Of a DNA stretch of 64,000 bases, positions 55,735 through 64,000 are shown piece after piece. The stretch is from Candidatus Eiseniibacteriota bacterium. Lineage in GTDB: Bacteria; Eisenbacteria; RBG-16-71-46; CAIMUX01. Under the pieces are notes generated by a model. It searched no databases and was not told the DNA's origin. It worked only from the letters and a program-made list of their open reading frames with translations. The stretch covers positions 1 to 64,000 of the forward strand of contig JAKQSZ010000026.1 of assembly GCA_029569475.1 (NCBI GenBank). Reading direction: 5' to 3'. Position numbers and translations under genes: made by a program. Within the stretch, counting starts at the first letter, position 1. Every line of letters begins with the position of its first letter.

Positions 55735-57101
55735 ACTGGAACGCAGCCCTGGAGTGGCTGTTGAGCCTGGAGAAGGGCGGCATCAAGCTCGAGCTCTCGC
55801 GCATGCGAGCGGCCCTGGCCGAACTGGGGGATCCGCAGCGCGCCTATCCCTGCGCGCTCATCGCGGGCACCAACGGCAAGGGATCGACCTCCGCGGCGCT
55901 GGCCTCGTGCCTGGATCTGGCCGGCCGGCGCGTCGGGCTCTTCACCTCGCCTCATCTCCTCGACTATCGGGAGCGGATCCGCCTCGGCGCGGCGATGGCC
56001 GATCCGTCGCAGTTGCTCGCGGTCGTCAACGAAGAGCGCGACGTCTGGATACGGCAGCAACTCTCCTTCTTCGAGGCGACCACGGCGCTGGCCTTCTCCT
56101 TCTTCCGCCGCTCGGGCGTCGACTTTGCGGTGGTGGAGGTCGGCCTGGGGGGAAGGCTCGACGCCACCAACACCGTCGAGCCGCTCCTGTCGGTCATCAC
56201 GCCCCTGGGCATGGACCACGCGCATCTTCTGGGAGACACGCCCGCCGCCATTGCCCGGGAGAAGGCCGGGATCCTGCGCCCGGGCGTCCCGGTGGTGCTG
56301 GGTGGCGGAGCATTCGAAGCGATCGAGGCCGTGCGGGAGCGCGCCGCCGAGTTGGGCAGCCCCTTCCACCTCCGACGGCAGCTTCTGCGCATCCACCGGG
56401 ACGATGACGCGGCGCCGCGGGACTCGGCCACGCCGGGCGGCGCCGAGGCCGATGGGCGCCCCCGCCATGTGGGACATGCCCGCCCCGGCTTCCCTGCGGA
56501 TATCGCCTGGCCCGGCGCGGGCCTGGCCCTCGCTCCCCGTCTCCCGGGCGTCCACCAGGTGGGCAACATGTTCGTGGCCGCGCTCGGGCTGGCGCTTCTC
56601 CGGGGACGCGGGATTTCGATCGACGACCGGCAGATCCAGGCAGGCATCGCGCGCCTGCGCTGGCCGGGGCGTCTGGAACGCCCGATCCCCGGGGTCCCCC
56701 TGGTCGCTGACGTGGCGCACAATCGTGAGGGCGCCCGGGTGCTCGCCCACTATCTGCGACGTGAGTTTTCTGGGCGCGAGATTCGTCCGGTGGTCGGGAT
56801 GTTGCAGCAGAAGGACCACCTCGGCTTCTTCCGCGAGCTGCGGCGCGCGGTTCCGCATGTCCGGGTGGCCGAACTCCATTGTGAGCGGGCCGCCGCGATC
56901 GAGGCGGTGGCGGCCTCGGCGGAGCAAGCGGGCATGAGCGCGCTGCGGCGGGAGACGATCGCCCTGGCGCTGGAGGAGGCCTTGCAGGGAGCGTCGGATC
57001 CGGCCGGCCCGATCGTCGTCCTGTGCGGCTCCTTCCACACGCTGGATGAGGGCTACCAGGCCATGGGGATCGCCCCGGTAGAGGCGCTGTGGGGTTCCTG
57101 A
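55722..57101 (+). CDS. folC: Folylpolyglutamate synthase / dihydrofolate synthase
   Basis: 459 residues of the Mur ligase family. P-loop AGTNGKGST (from 49), TSPHLLDYRERI, VEVGLGGRLDATN and the C-terminal domain VADVAHNREGARVLAHYL with its catalytic-region His. It adds glutamate to dihydropteroate and to folates. Coupled to accD by a 13-base overlap. Confidence 0.94.
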   Translation: MGFLNWNAALEWLLSLEKGGIKLELSRMRAALAELGDPQRAYPCALIAGTNGKGSTSAALASCLDLAGRRVGLFTSPHLLDYRERIRLGAAMADPSQLLAVVNEERDVWIRQQLSFFEATTALAFSFFRRSGVDFAVVEVGLGGRLDATNTVEPLLSVITPLGMDHAHLLGDTPAAIAREKAGILRPGVPVVLGGGAFEAIEAVRERAAELGSPFHLRRQLLRIHRDDDAAPRDSATPGGAEADGRPRHVGHARPGFPADIAWPGAGLALAPRLPGVHQVGNMFVAALGLALLRGRGISIDDRQIQAGIARLRWPGRLERPIPGVPLVADVAHNREGARVLAHYLRREFSGREIRPVVGMLQQKDHLGFFRELRRAVPHVRVAELHCERAAAIEAVAASAEQAGMSALRRETIALALEEALQGASDPAGPIVVLCGSFHTLDEGYQAMGIAPVEALWGS

Positions 57102-57140
57102 GGCGTGCCGGCCAGGCATACGGGATCGCCGGAGGGTGAC

Positions 57141-58079
57141 ATGGGCGTGATCGGCATCGATATCGGCGGCACCTTGATCAAGGGTGGATTCCTCGACGCG
57201 AATGGCGAGGTGGTCCATGAACTGGCGCGGCCGACGCCGGCGGACGATCCCCCGGAAGCGACTCTGCCGGTGATCGTGTCCATGGTGCGGGAGCTGACGG
57301 ATCGAGGCGGGGCGACCACTCTTCTCGGGGTGGCGTGCGCGGGACTGGTGGATCCGGTGGCGGGTGTCGTCCGGCGTTCGCCCAACCTTCCTCTTTGGAG
57401 CGGCGTCGAACTCCGCCGTCTGGTGGGTGGGGCGCTGGGGATGTCTCCCCTCGTGCTCAACGACGCCAACGCGTGCGCGGTGGCCGAGGCCCGACGCGGC
57501 GCGGCGCGTGACGTCCCCTCGGTGGTGGCCCTCACGATCGGCACGGGTGTCGGCGGCGGCATCCTCATCGGCGGTCGCCTCTGGGCCGGCCGCAACGGCT
57601 TTGCCGGCGAGGTGGGGCACATCGTGATCCAGGCCGGCGGGCCCCGCTGCAGCTGCGGCGCCTCCGGGTGCCTCGAGTCGCTGGTCGGGACCGAGGCGAT
57701 CCTGCGGTCGTTTCACGCGTCGGGGGGGGACCCGGCGGCGGCGCAGGAGGGGACCGACCGGACCGGCGTGACCCCCCGCGACGTCTCCCTGCTTGCGCGC
57801 AACGGGAACGCCGCGGCCCTCCACGCGTACGAGGAGGCGGGCAGATTCCTGGGCATCGGCCTGGCTTCGCTGACCCACTGCCTGGACCCGGACGTGTTCG
57901 TGATCGGGGGAGGGATCGCGCGTTCGGCCGACCTGCTTCTGCCGGCGGCGCGCGCGTCCTTGGTGGAGACGAGCTTCTATCCCGAGGAGATGCTTCCGGA
58001 GATCCGGGTGGCAGCCATGGGTCCGTCCGCCGGTTGGATCGGCGCGGCCCTGGCGGCCGCCGAACAACCTGAGGGGTGA
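57141..58079 (+). CDS. ROK family sugar kinase (glucokinase-like)
   Basis: 312 residues. N-terminal phosphate loop VIGIDIGGTLIKGGF, second ASKHA motif LTIGTGVGGGILIGG, catalytic Asp in VLNDANACAVAEA, EVGHIVI and zinc motif CSCGASGCLES of ROK proteins. Without an HTH domain, a glucose/hexosamine kinase is expected. ATG 57141 has GGAGGG 4 bases upstream. Confidence 0.9.
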   Translation: MGVIGIDIGGTLIKGGFLDANGEVVHELARPTPADDPPEATLPVIVSMVRELTDRGGATTLLGVACAGLVDPVAGVVRRSPNLPLWSGVELRRLVGGALGMSPLVLNDANACAVAEARRGAARDVPSVVALTIGTGVGGGILIGGRLWAGRNGFAGEVGHIVIQAGGPRCSCGASGCLESLVGTEAILRSFHASGGDPAAAQEGTDRTGVTPRDVSLLARNGNAAALHAYEEAGRFLGIGLASLTHCLDPDVFVIGGGIARSADLLLPAARASLVETSFYPEEMLPEIRVAAMGPSAGWIGAALAAAEQPEG

Positions 58080-58138
58080 GGGCGGGATCCCTGTTGGGCG
58101 GGAACACACACGATCACCGGCCGCGCTTCCCGCGGCGG

Positions 58139-61100
58139 ATGTCTGCCGCGGCGGCCCGGGTTGTCTCTGCCGGGTGGGCATCGGCCTTCCCTCCCATCCG
58201 GCCGCCGCGGCTTTGCCATCGCGGCCGGGATGGACTCCGCGAGCGTGCGGGATTCCATGAGGAAGCGGCGCGCCGGTGGCTCGCTTTCACGCTGCGATTC
58301 ACCCTGGTCTCGGCGCAGGTCCTCCTCGCGGGAGGGAGTTGCTCCCAAGCTCCCCGGACGGAGCCCCCGGCGGTGCCGGGAGCTGTCCACGGCGACACCC
58401 TTGCGGTCTCCGGCGAGCGGGGCGCCGAGGCGGCCGGGGCGAGCACCGGGGACCGCCCGGACACCAGCGGTACGCCGGCGCAGCCATCCGGCGCCGTCGT
58501 CGCTGCCCCCGCGGACACAAGCGCAGCAGAGCCGCCGCCGCCGATGACCGGAGCCGCCGGCCTCGGGACCGAAACCGGCGCGCCGCCATCGCCCCCGGAA
58601 GAACCGGGCGCCGTCCGGGACGAAGGCGCGCCGGCGCGCGCCTCCGAGCCGAGCGACCGGGTGGAGGTGGAAGAACCCTGGGTCATCGAGGGCGCGTCCC
58701 TGCAGGGGTCCCGCGGCTTCGGCACCGAGCTCACGGAACCGGTCGTCACCCATGGCGTCCTGCGCATCACGGGCCGGACCGGGCGGCTGAGCGAGGACCG
58801 AAACACCGTGACCCTCCACGAGGACGTCCGCATCGTGGACACCTCCCATGTCGTGACGGCCCAGACCGGCACCTACCAGCGCTTCAGCCGGATGCTCTAC
58901 CTCAGCGGCGACGTGCGCGGCGAGGGGCCCCAGGGAACCTTTTCGGCGCACGATCTCTCCTGGGACCGGGCGCGCGGGCATCTTGTCCTGCGCGGCGATC
59001 CTCAGCTGGTCGAGCCGGAGCGGGTGCTCTGGGCCGATCGCATCGAGGCGCGGACCGAGCGGCAGGAGGGCGAGGCCATCGGCAACGTCCGCATCCTGAT
59101 CCTCCCTGACTCGACCTGGGCCTATGGGTCACGGGCGATCTATGGAGACGGCGGAGGCCGGACCGTGCTCACCGGGAATCCTTGGATGGAGGAGCGCGTC
59201 GTTCCGGGACAGCCGCGCAGCATCGTCCGGGGGGACACGCTGATCCTCAACCAGCATGCGCAGACCGGCCAGGCGCGCGGCAACGTCCGCATCGAGCGGG
59301 GAGAACTCGTCACTGACAGCGAGAGCGCCCTCTACTTTCTCCAGGGGGAGCAGATGCGCCTCTACGGCCGGCCGGTGGCACGCGATCGCGATGGCGAGAT
59401 CCATGCCGATACCATGTTCGTGCGCGTCCGGGGACGGGAGGCCGACCGGCTCACCGCGTACGGCAACGTGCTGGTCCGCTACGAGCCTCCGGAGAAGCCG
59501 GGGGAGATGAGCATCCTGCTCGGGGACACGCTGGTGGCTTCCCTGCGGGGAGGGGTGGTGACCGGCATGGAGGCCCAGGGGAACGCGCTCAGTCTCTACT
59601 ACCCGTCCTTCACCGATGCCATGAGCGGCACCGGGCGCAACCTCAGCGAGGCGCGCCGCATCCACCTGGAGATGCGTTCCGGCCAGATCCAGCGGGTCGA
59701 CCTGATCGAGGAAGCCAGCGGCAGCTATCTCTATCCCAGCGACTCGGCGCGCGAGAAGCTCCGCTCGGCCTCCTGGCTGGATTCGTTGCTCGCGGCGGAC
59801 CGCGCGGCCGACGAAGCGGTCGCAGACTCCCTGGAGGGTTCGCCCGCGGAGGATCGCAACGCCGGCCCCTCCCGGGCCGACAGCGTCGATTCGACGACCG
59901 GTCCGGTGCCGGGCGATTCGTTGACGAACGGATCGATGGAGCATGGCGCGTTGGATGCCGGCGCGACGGAGGCCGATTCGCTGGCGCGCGGCTCCACGGC
60001 TCCGGATTCGTCGGTTTCGGCCCGCGCGATCATTCCGGATGACTTCGCCCCGCCTCGGGTCGTGGCCATCCTGCGGGCGCGCAGCTTCGATCTGGCTGAA
60101 CCCGGCGGGGGATATGACCGCCTCTTCGAGGAACGGGTCGACTATAGCGGCGACACCCTGCGCTTCCATGTCCCGCAGGACCGGATCGAGATCTCCGGTT
60201 CGGGTGTGCTGGAGTACGCCGGCAACAAGCTGGAAGCCCGGGACATCAACTACCTGGCGGACCGCGAACTCATCACGGCGGCCGGCGATCCCGCCATCAG
60301 CGACCCCGAGGCCACCTTGAAGGGCCAGCGGATGACCTACCGCACCGACGAGCGTCAGGGGTTGATCTACCAGGGACGCACCACCTTCGACCAGGGGTAC
60401 TACTACGGCGAGCAGATCAAGAAGCTGCCGGGGGATGAGCTGCTGGTGCGTTCCGGCGACTACACGACCTGCGATCAGGAGAGCCTTCCGCACTATCACT
60501 TCCACGCCGAACGCATGAAGCTCATCCTGAAGGACAAGGTGGTGGCCCGCCCGGCCATTCTCTACGTCAAGCGCATCCCCATCTTCGCCCTTCCCTACTA
60601 CATCTTTCCCATCCAGAAGGGACGCCGCAGCGGCGTGATGATGCCCAATGTCGAACTCGGCTTCAACCGAAACCGCGGGCGTTTCGTGCGCAATCTCGGC
60701 TACTACTGGGCGATCAACGATTACATGGACGCGCGGTCGTGGTTGGACTACTACGACCGGGGCCCCCGCATCTACCTGAACGGCATCTACCAGTATCGCG
60801 TCCGGTATCTCCTCGACGGCTCCTTCGAGGGAAGCTATCTGCGGAGCAAGGACGACTCCGGCGGAAGGCAGGTCGACTGGAGCCTGCAGGGGGGTCACGC
60901 GCAGACCCTGGGCGAAGGCGCCCGCGGCACGCTGCGCCTCGACTTCACCAGCAATCAGAGCTACCGGGGCGACCGCGACTTCGGTGCCGGGGTGGATGAG
61001 AGGCTCAACCGGATCCTCGAGTCCAGCCTCGGTCTAAGCAAGAACTGGTCCCGGGCCGCTCTCAACCTCAACGCGCAGCGCACCGAGTATCTGGACGAGA

Positions 61101-62365
61101 CCACGGGGGAAGGGGTCAAGGTGCAGCAGAACATCCCCTCCGTGAACTTCAACGTCAACACCGGGGCGATCGGGCGCGCCCCCGACGCCACCGGGCGCGG
61201 CGGACGCCTGCCGTTTCTGGCGAGCACCTACTTCGGGACCTCGTGGGCCTACCGCAACGTCTACACCCGCCGGTTCAATGGCCGGGTCAGCGCCAACCAG
61301 GCGATCCAGGAGAACTTCTCGCTCAGCGACAATCGCAGCCTCGGACCCTACCTGCGCCTGCAGCCGGGCATTTCCGCCACCGTGGCCGGCTTTGCCCGGG
61401 ACAATCGGGGCCGGCGCAACCAGTTCGGTGCGGCCTGGTCGGCCCGCCTCCAGGCGAGCAACACGCTCTACGGCAATGCCACCATCCCGGTCGGACCGCT
61501 CCAGGCGGTGCGCCACGTGATCGAACCTTCGGCGGCCTTCACCTACAGCCCCGAGCTGCGCAGCCTGACCTATACCCGCATCGATTCCACCGGGTCGCAC
61601 CGGGTCGCGGTCTTCCCCAACGTGGGCGGGATCGGGTTGGGCGGCTCGAAGCGGGCCGCCATGAGTTTCGGGGTGACGCAGCGGTTCCATGCCAAGTGGC
61701 TGTCCAAGGGCAAGGAGGTCAAGAAGGAGAACATCATCAGCTGGACCACCTCCAGCGCGTATGACTTCCTGGCGGACGGCCGGCGCAAGCTCTCTTCGAT
61801 CAGCAACGCCCTCCGGCTGCAGCCCTTCAGCCGGTTCCAGAGCACAGTTTCCGTGGTGCACGATCCCTACAGCCGGGCCCGCGAGAGCTTCTCCGCGAGC
61901 ACCACAGTCTCCCTTTCCAGCGACATGTTCCGTTCGGCCGTCTCCGACACCGCCGGCTCTTCGCAAGGGACCCTCGATTTCGGCGAGTTCGGGGAGAGCC
62001 AGGGGCTGGAGGGCGCCGACCTCGGGCAACGTTCCACCGGCTCGACCGGCCCGGCCCGCGGAGGGGTCTTCCCCTGGACCCTCTCGATCAGCCACTCCTA
62101 CGCGGCGCGGCGGGGCGGTCTGCCGCCGAGCCACACTCTGAACGCCTCCACCGGATTCAACCTCACCCCCGGCTGGAAGCTGGATGCGGCCGTCTACTCC
62201 GACCTGCGCCGGCGCGAGGTCATCTCCCATTCCTTCACCCTCAGCCGTGATCTTCACTGCTGGAGCCTCAGCTTCCAGCACCGCGCGACGGGCTCGAACG
62301 CGGAGTACTACTTCCGGGTCGCCGTCAAGGAGATCCCGGAGGTGCAGTACGAACGGGAGAGCTAG
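58139..62365 (+). CDS. lptD: LPS-assembly protein LptD with expanded LptA-like N-terminal domain
   Basis: About 1408 residues, far above the usual 780-900. A hydrophobic export segment (WLAFTLRFTLVSAQVLLAGG) begins about 45 residues in; only ATG 58139, GTG 58076 (overlapping the previous stop) and one TTG between them are available as starts, so the N-terminus is either extended or initiates unusually. An Ala/Pro-rich linker (to about residue 175) leads to several OstA/LptA beta-jellyroll repeats (VVTHGVLRITGRTGRL, LYLSGDVRGEGPQGTF). A second Ser/Asp/Gly-rich linker (about 560-640) is followed by another OstA unit and the LptD beta-barrel from about 800 (RIPIFALPYYIFPIQKGRRS, then many aromatic strands to the end). 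It inserts LPS into the outer membrane. Confidence 0.87.
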   Translation: MSAAAARVVSAGWASAFPPIRPPRLCHRGRDGLRERAGFHEEAARRWLAFTLRFTLVSAQVLLAGGSCSQAPRTEPPAVPGAVHGDTLAVSGERGAEAAGASTGDRPDTSGTPAQPSGAVVAAPADTSAAEPPPPMTGAAGLGTETGAPPSPPEEPGAVRDEGAPARASEPSDRVEVEEPWVIEGASLQGSRGFGTELTEPVVTHGVLRITGRTGRLSEDRNTVTLHEDVRIVDTSHVVTAQTGTYQRFSRMLYLSGDVRGEGPQGTFSAHDLSWDRARGHLVLRGDPQLVEPERVLWADRIEARTERQEGEAIGNVRILILPDSTWAYGSRAIYGDGGGRTVLTGNPWMEERVVPGQPRSIVRGDTLILNQHAQTGQARGNVRIERGELVTDSESALYFLQGEQMRLYGRPVARDRDGEIHADTMFVRVRGREADRLTAYGNVLVRYEPPEKPGEMSILLGDTLVASLRGGVVTGMEAQGNALSLYYPSFTDAMSGTGRNLSEARRIHLEMRSGQIQRVDLIEEASGSYLYPSDSAREKLRSASWLDSLLAADRAADEAVADSLEGSPAEDRNAGPSRADSVDSTTGPVPGDSLTNGSMEHGALDAGATEADSLARGSTAPDSSVSARAIIPDDFAPPRVVAILRARSFDLAEPGGGYDRLFEERVDYSGDTLRFHVPQDRIEISGSGVLEYAGNKLEARDINYLADRELITAAGDPAISDPEATLKGQRMTYRTDERQGLIYQGRTTFDQGYYYGEQIKKLPGDELLVRSGDYTTCDQESLPHYHFHAERMKLILKDKVVARPAILYVKRIPIFALPYYIFPIQKGRRSGVMMPNVELGFNRNRGRFVRNLGYYWAINDYMDARSWLDYYDRGPRIYLNGIYQYRVRYLLDGSFEGSYLRSKDDSGGRQVDWSLQGGHAQTLGEGARGTLRLDFTSNQSYRGDRDFGAGVDERLNRILESSLGLSKNWSRAALNLNAQRTEYLDETTGEGVKVQQNIPSVNFNVNTGAIGRAPDATGRGGRLPFLASTYFGTSWAYRNVYTRRFNGRVSANQAIQENFSLSDNRSLGPYLRLQPGISATVAGFARDNRGRRNQFGAAWSARLQASNTLYGNATIPVGPLQAVRHVIEPSAAFTYSPELRSLTYTRIDSTGSHRVAVFPNVGGIGLGGSKRAAMSFGVTQRFHAKWLSKGKEVKKENIISWTTSSAYDFLADGRRKLSSISNALRLQPFSRFQSTVSVVHDPYSRARESFSASTTVSLSSDMFRSAVSDTAGSSQGTLDFGEFGESQGLEGADLGQRSTGSTGPARGGVFPWTLSISHSYAARRGGLPPSHTLNASTGFNLTPGWKLDAAVYSDLRRREVISHSFTLSRDLHCWSLSFQHRATGSNAEYYFRVAVKEIPEVQYERES

Positions 62366-62418
62366 CCAGCACCTGGCCCGGAGCAGGCCCGCCCGAGGCA
62401 TCTCCCCGGGCAGCGCTC

Positions 62419-62447
62419 TTGCCCCGCGTGGTCCGCTCTGGCATTCT
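62419..62447 (+). promoter_or_regulatory. Candidate promoter of the 62554 lipoprotein gene
   Basis: TTGCCC (62419-62424), 17-bp spacer, CATTCT (62442-62447). Confidence 0.45.
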
Positions 62448-62553
62448 CTTCCACCGGCAGCGAAGCAGAGGGTGATCCTCGTGGCGCGCGCCGCCGCGCC
62501 GGCCGCGGGCCCCGGGGGCATTCCAGGGAAGAACGGGAGAGGAGGACCAGGCC

Positions 62554-63549
62554 ATGAGGAGGACATCGCGAACCGGGCACCGCTTCGCCATGACGGGATG
62601 GATCGCCACGGCGTTGGGGGTGGCCGCGTTGTTGGGGACGTTGCTGGTGGGCTGCGATGACGACAAGCCGAGCAAGCCGGCCGTGGGCGGCTCTCCGGTG
62701 ACGGTTCCCCTCAACGACGGCGCCCACTGGTCGTACAGCTACGTGATGAGCATCGAGGAAGGGAGCCGAGCCGCGGGCCTGCCGGCCGGCAGCCGGCGGG
62801 CAGCACAGCCGGAGATCCGCAACGCCGGTACGGTGGCGTACTCCGACGGCAGCTACCAGCGACAGGTCTTGCGCATGGAGTTGGAGGATGGAACCGTGAT
62901 GGTGGACACCACGGACTACCGGCAGGAAGGCCAGGTCCTGCTCCTCCAGATGGAGGTCGCCGATTCCGTGTCGGGCGACACGGAATTCAACAGGCGCTAC
63001 CGGGAGGGACTCAGGCGGAGCCTGCCTTTCAAGGTGGCGGACTTCACCTCCCCGGCCGGAACGGGCTGGACCATTTTCGAGATCGACGATGTCGTCCGGA
63101 TCGAAGGCTACGACGTGCGGCTCACGGTGAACCTCTCGGCCTCCAACCTGGGGCGGACAAATGTCGCCGTCCCGGCGGGCAATTTCGAGGACGTCTACAA
63201 GGGGCGGCTGCGCCAGACGGTGATTGCCCAAGTCGGCTCCGAGGTCGTCCAGCTGTCCTCCGACCAAGACACGTACCTGAAGTCCGAGGTCGGGCCGGTC
63301 TTCTGGCAGTACGTCTACACCTACCCGGACGAGTTCGGAAGGGATCTCCGGGAAAGCCATGTCGCCCGTCTCAGTTCCTGGTCCCTCACCCCAGACGAAG
63401 TGCTGGCGATCCCCGAGCCACGGCCGGCTCACCGTCCGGACCCGGCCGGCCCGACCCCGCCGGAGGCGCTCCCGGAGGGGGCCCGTCTGGATAGGATCCT
63501 TCGGGTTATTGAAGGTATCGCTATTCTTCCGGGATCGCGGCCCCGATGA
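62554..63549 (+). CDS. Lipoprotein of unknown function
   Basis: 331 residues. Signal peptide with hydrophobic core ATALGVAALLGTLLVGC and lipobox; an Asp-rich spacer (CDDDKPSKP) follows. The mature region is beta-rich (GAHWSYSYVMSIEEGSR, VNLSASNLGRTNVAVPAGNF, DQDTYLKSEVGPVFWQYVY), a pattern common in FCB-group lipoproteins that carry a DUF-type, GLPGLI- or LolA-like beta sheet, but no family can be named. ATG 62554 has GGAGG 8 bases upstream. It is followed 168 bases later by the possible selenoprotein gene, which has its own promoter. Confidence 0.75.
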   Translation: MRRTSRTGHRFAMTGWIATALGVAALLGTLLVGCDDDKPSKPAVGGSPVTVPLNDGAHWSYSYVMSIEEGSRAAGLPAGSRRAAQPEIRNAGTVAYSDGSYQRQVLRMELEDGTVMVDTTDYRQEGQVLLLQMEVADSVSGDTEFNRRYREGLRRSLPFKVADFTSPAGTGWTIFEIDDVVRIEGYDVRLTVNLSASNLGRTNVAVPAGNFEDVYKGRLRQTVIAQVGSEVVQLSSDQDTYLKSEVGPVFWQYVYTYPDEFGRDLRESHVARLSSWSLTPDEVLAIPEPRPAHRPDPAGPTPPEALPEGARLDRILRVIEGIAILPGSRPR

Positions 63550-63569
63550 TCGGTGTATGGAGAATCGAT

Positions 63570-63616
63570 GGGGGAAATCCTTCACCGGAAACGAGTTGAA
63601 TTGGCTGGATTCCCCC
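63570..63616. repeat. Inverted repeat around the selenoprotein-gene promoter
   Basis: GGGGGAAATCC (63570-63580) and GGATTCCCCC (63607-63616) form a 10-bp stem with one bulged A. The right arm lies in the spacer of the promoter at 63596-63625, the left arm upstream of the -35 box. It could be an operator for a dimeric regulator or the 3'-end hairpin of the preceding gene. Confidence 0.55.
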
Positions 63617-63625
63617 GGATAGACT
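63596..63625 (+). promoter_or_regulatory. Sigma-70-like promoter of the possible selenoprotein gene
   Basis: TTGAAT (63596-63601), 18-bp spacer, TAGACT (63620-63625), about 93 bases upstream of the ATG at 63718. Confidence 0.6.
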
Positions 63626-63717
63626 GAGTGGGTGCTCGGTGCCGGAAGTCGGTGACCTTTGCGGCTGTCACGGTTCCGACGACCCCCCTGAACTGCACAA
63701 TCGAGGAGATGTGGCTG

Positions 63718-64000
63718 ATGTCGACCTTGCGGTCTGTGGCGATGATGATCGTCGCCCTGCTTCTGGTCCTTCTTGAAGGCTGCGCCGGGATTCACGGCGG
63801 GGGCAAGCGCCTCACCAACTCGGACGTGACGATCGTCTCGTTCGGTTCGGTGAACGGCGAACTCGCCCCCTGTGGGTGACACTCGGGCCAGAAGGGCGGG
63901 CTGGCCCGGCGGGCCGGCATCATCGATTCACTGAACATACACGGAACACCGTTCGTCCATCTGGAACTCGGTGACTTCGCGAAGGTCGATGCCGTCAGCG
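63718..64000 (+). CDS. Metallophosphatase/5'-nucleotidase-like lipoprotein, probable selenoprotein (partial)
   Basis: Cut off by the window end. ATG 63718 (ATG 63709 possible) with GAGGAG 9 bases upstream. Signal peptide and lipobox (VALLLVLLEGC), then VTIVSFGSVNGELAPCG, then an in-frame TGA at 63877 (codon 54), then HSGQKGGLARRAGIIDSLNI and TPFVHLELGDFAKVDAVS in the same frame. In UshA/SoxB-like calcineurin lipoproteins this region typically reads G-x-L-x-PCGC-xx-GGLARR; the TGA falls on the last Cys. A hairpin fitting a bacterial SECIS follows at once. If TGA is read as stop, a 53-residue fragment without a domain would be made. The reading as Sec is inference, but frame, family match and hairpin agree. 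Confidence 0.78.
63877..63908 (+). promoter_or_regulatory. Candidate Sec codon (TGA) and bacterial SECIS element
   Basis: TGA at 63877-63879 is followed by a 4-base spacer and a perfect 8-bp stem: CGGGCCAG (63884-63891) with CTGGCCCG (63901-63908), closing the loop AAGGGCGGG. A short stem-loop just 3' of the UGA with G residues in the apical loop is the layout that SelB recognises; the UGA-to-loop distance (12 bases) is somewhat short compared with typical elements. A second GC-rich segment follows. Confidence 0.7.

Noticed and set aside
63718..63879. A complete 53-residue lipoprotein ending at TGA 63879
   Set aside because: The frame continues with conserved family sequence after the TGA and a SECIS-like hairpin follows; a stop here would leave no functional domain.

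Overview
The window reads as a chromosomal segment of a GC-rich, Gram-negative bacterium. Outer-membrane biology is explicit: there is an LptD-type LPS-export porin, several lipoproteins, a lipobox-bearing LysM protein and a YbgF/BamD-like TPR lipoprotein. A gingipain-type (C25) protease carries a FlgD-Ig/type IX-style C-terminal sorting domain, and a PorX-type response regulator (receiver plus PglZ) sits beside a histidine kinase. Together these point to the FCB superphylum; with this base composition a lineage such as Candidatus Eisenbacteria is my best guess (inference, not proven). No rRNA, tRNA, CRISPR, phage or insertion sequence was recognised.

Layout. 1-231: non-coding, with a long hairpin. 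232-10858 (minus strand): a tightly overlapping eight-gene glycan operon (GT2, SDR, DegT aminotransferase, SMR-like flippase, methyltransferase, then three GT-C type membrane proteins, two with TPRs), organised like an arn pathway with different chemistry. 11243-15518: a PLP aminotransferase, a PpiC lipoprotein and, convergently, a UbiA prenyltransferase. 15862-20702: a DUF971 protein and the C25 protease. 20923-27080: ClpB, a small secreted protein and a TPR/sigma-54 activator. 27182-28889: PTS EIIA, VanZ-like and NYN/LOTUS proteins. 29032-36006: a coiled-coil lipoprotein, a LysM lipoprotein, PhoH, PgpH, YbeY, RecO, a YkgJ-like protein and a lipoprotein. 36057-43865: a pyrimidine operon, pyrR-pyrB-pyrC-(TPR lipoprotein)-pyrK-pyrD-pyrF, behind a recognisable PyrR attenuator. 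44056-48728: nucleotide-sugar and polyprenyl-phosphate genes (UDP-glucose dehydrogenase, RmlB-like, an epimerase with an apparent CTG start, a GT4 phosphosugar transferase). 48811-58079: serS, PorY-like kinase, PorX, tsaE, tsaB, rimI, accD, folC and a ROK kinase. 58139-62365: LptD. 62554-64000: a lipoprotein and the start of a metallophosphatase-like lipoprotein.

How the genes work together. Most genes are chained by ATGA, GTGA, TTGA or TGATG overlaps, so operons are long and translationally coupled. Recognisable sigma-70-like promoters (TTGAC-type -35, TACTCT/TAGxxT-type -10, 16-18 bp spacers) mark operon starts. Three functional themes stand out: surface glycan and LPS assembly, type IX-style secretion and its control, and de novo pyrimidine synthesis.

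The most notable observation is at the right edge. A 53-codon lipoprotein ORF ends in TGA, but the same frame continues beyond it with family-like sequence. The TGA falls where related proteins carry the last Cys of a PCGC motif, and it is followed at once by a perfect 8-bp stem with a G-rich loop. I read this as a selenocysteine codon with a bacterial SECIS element.
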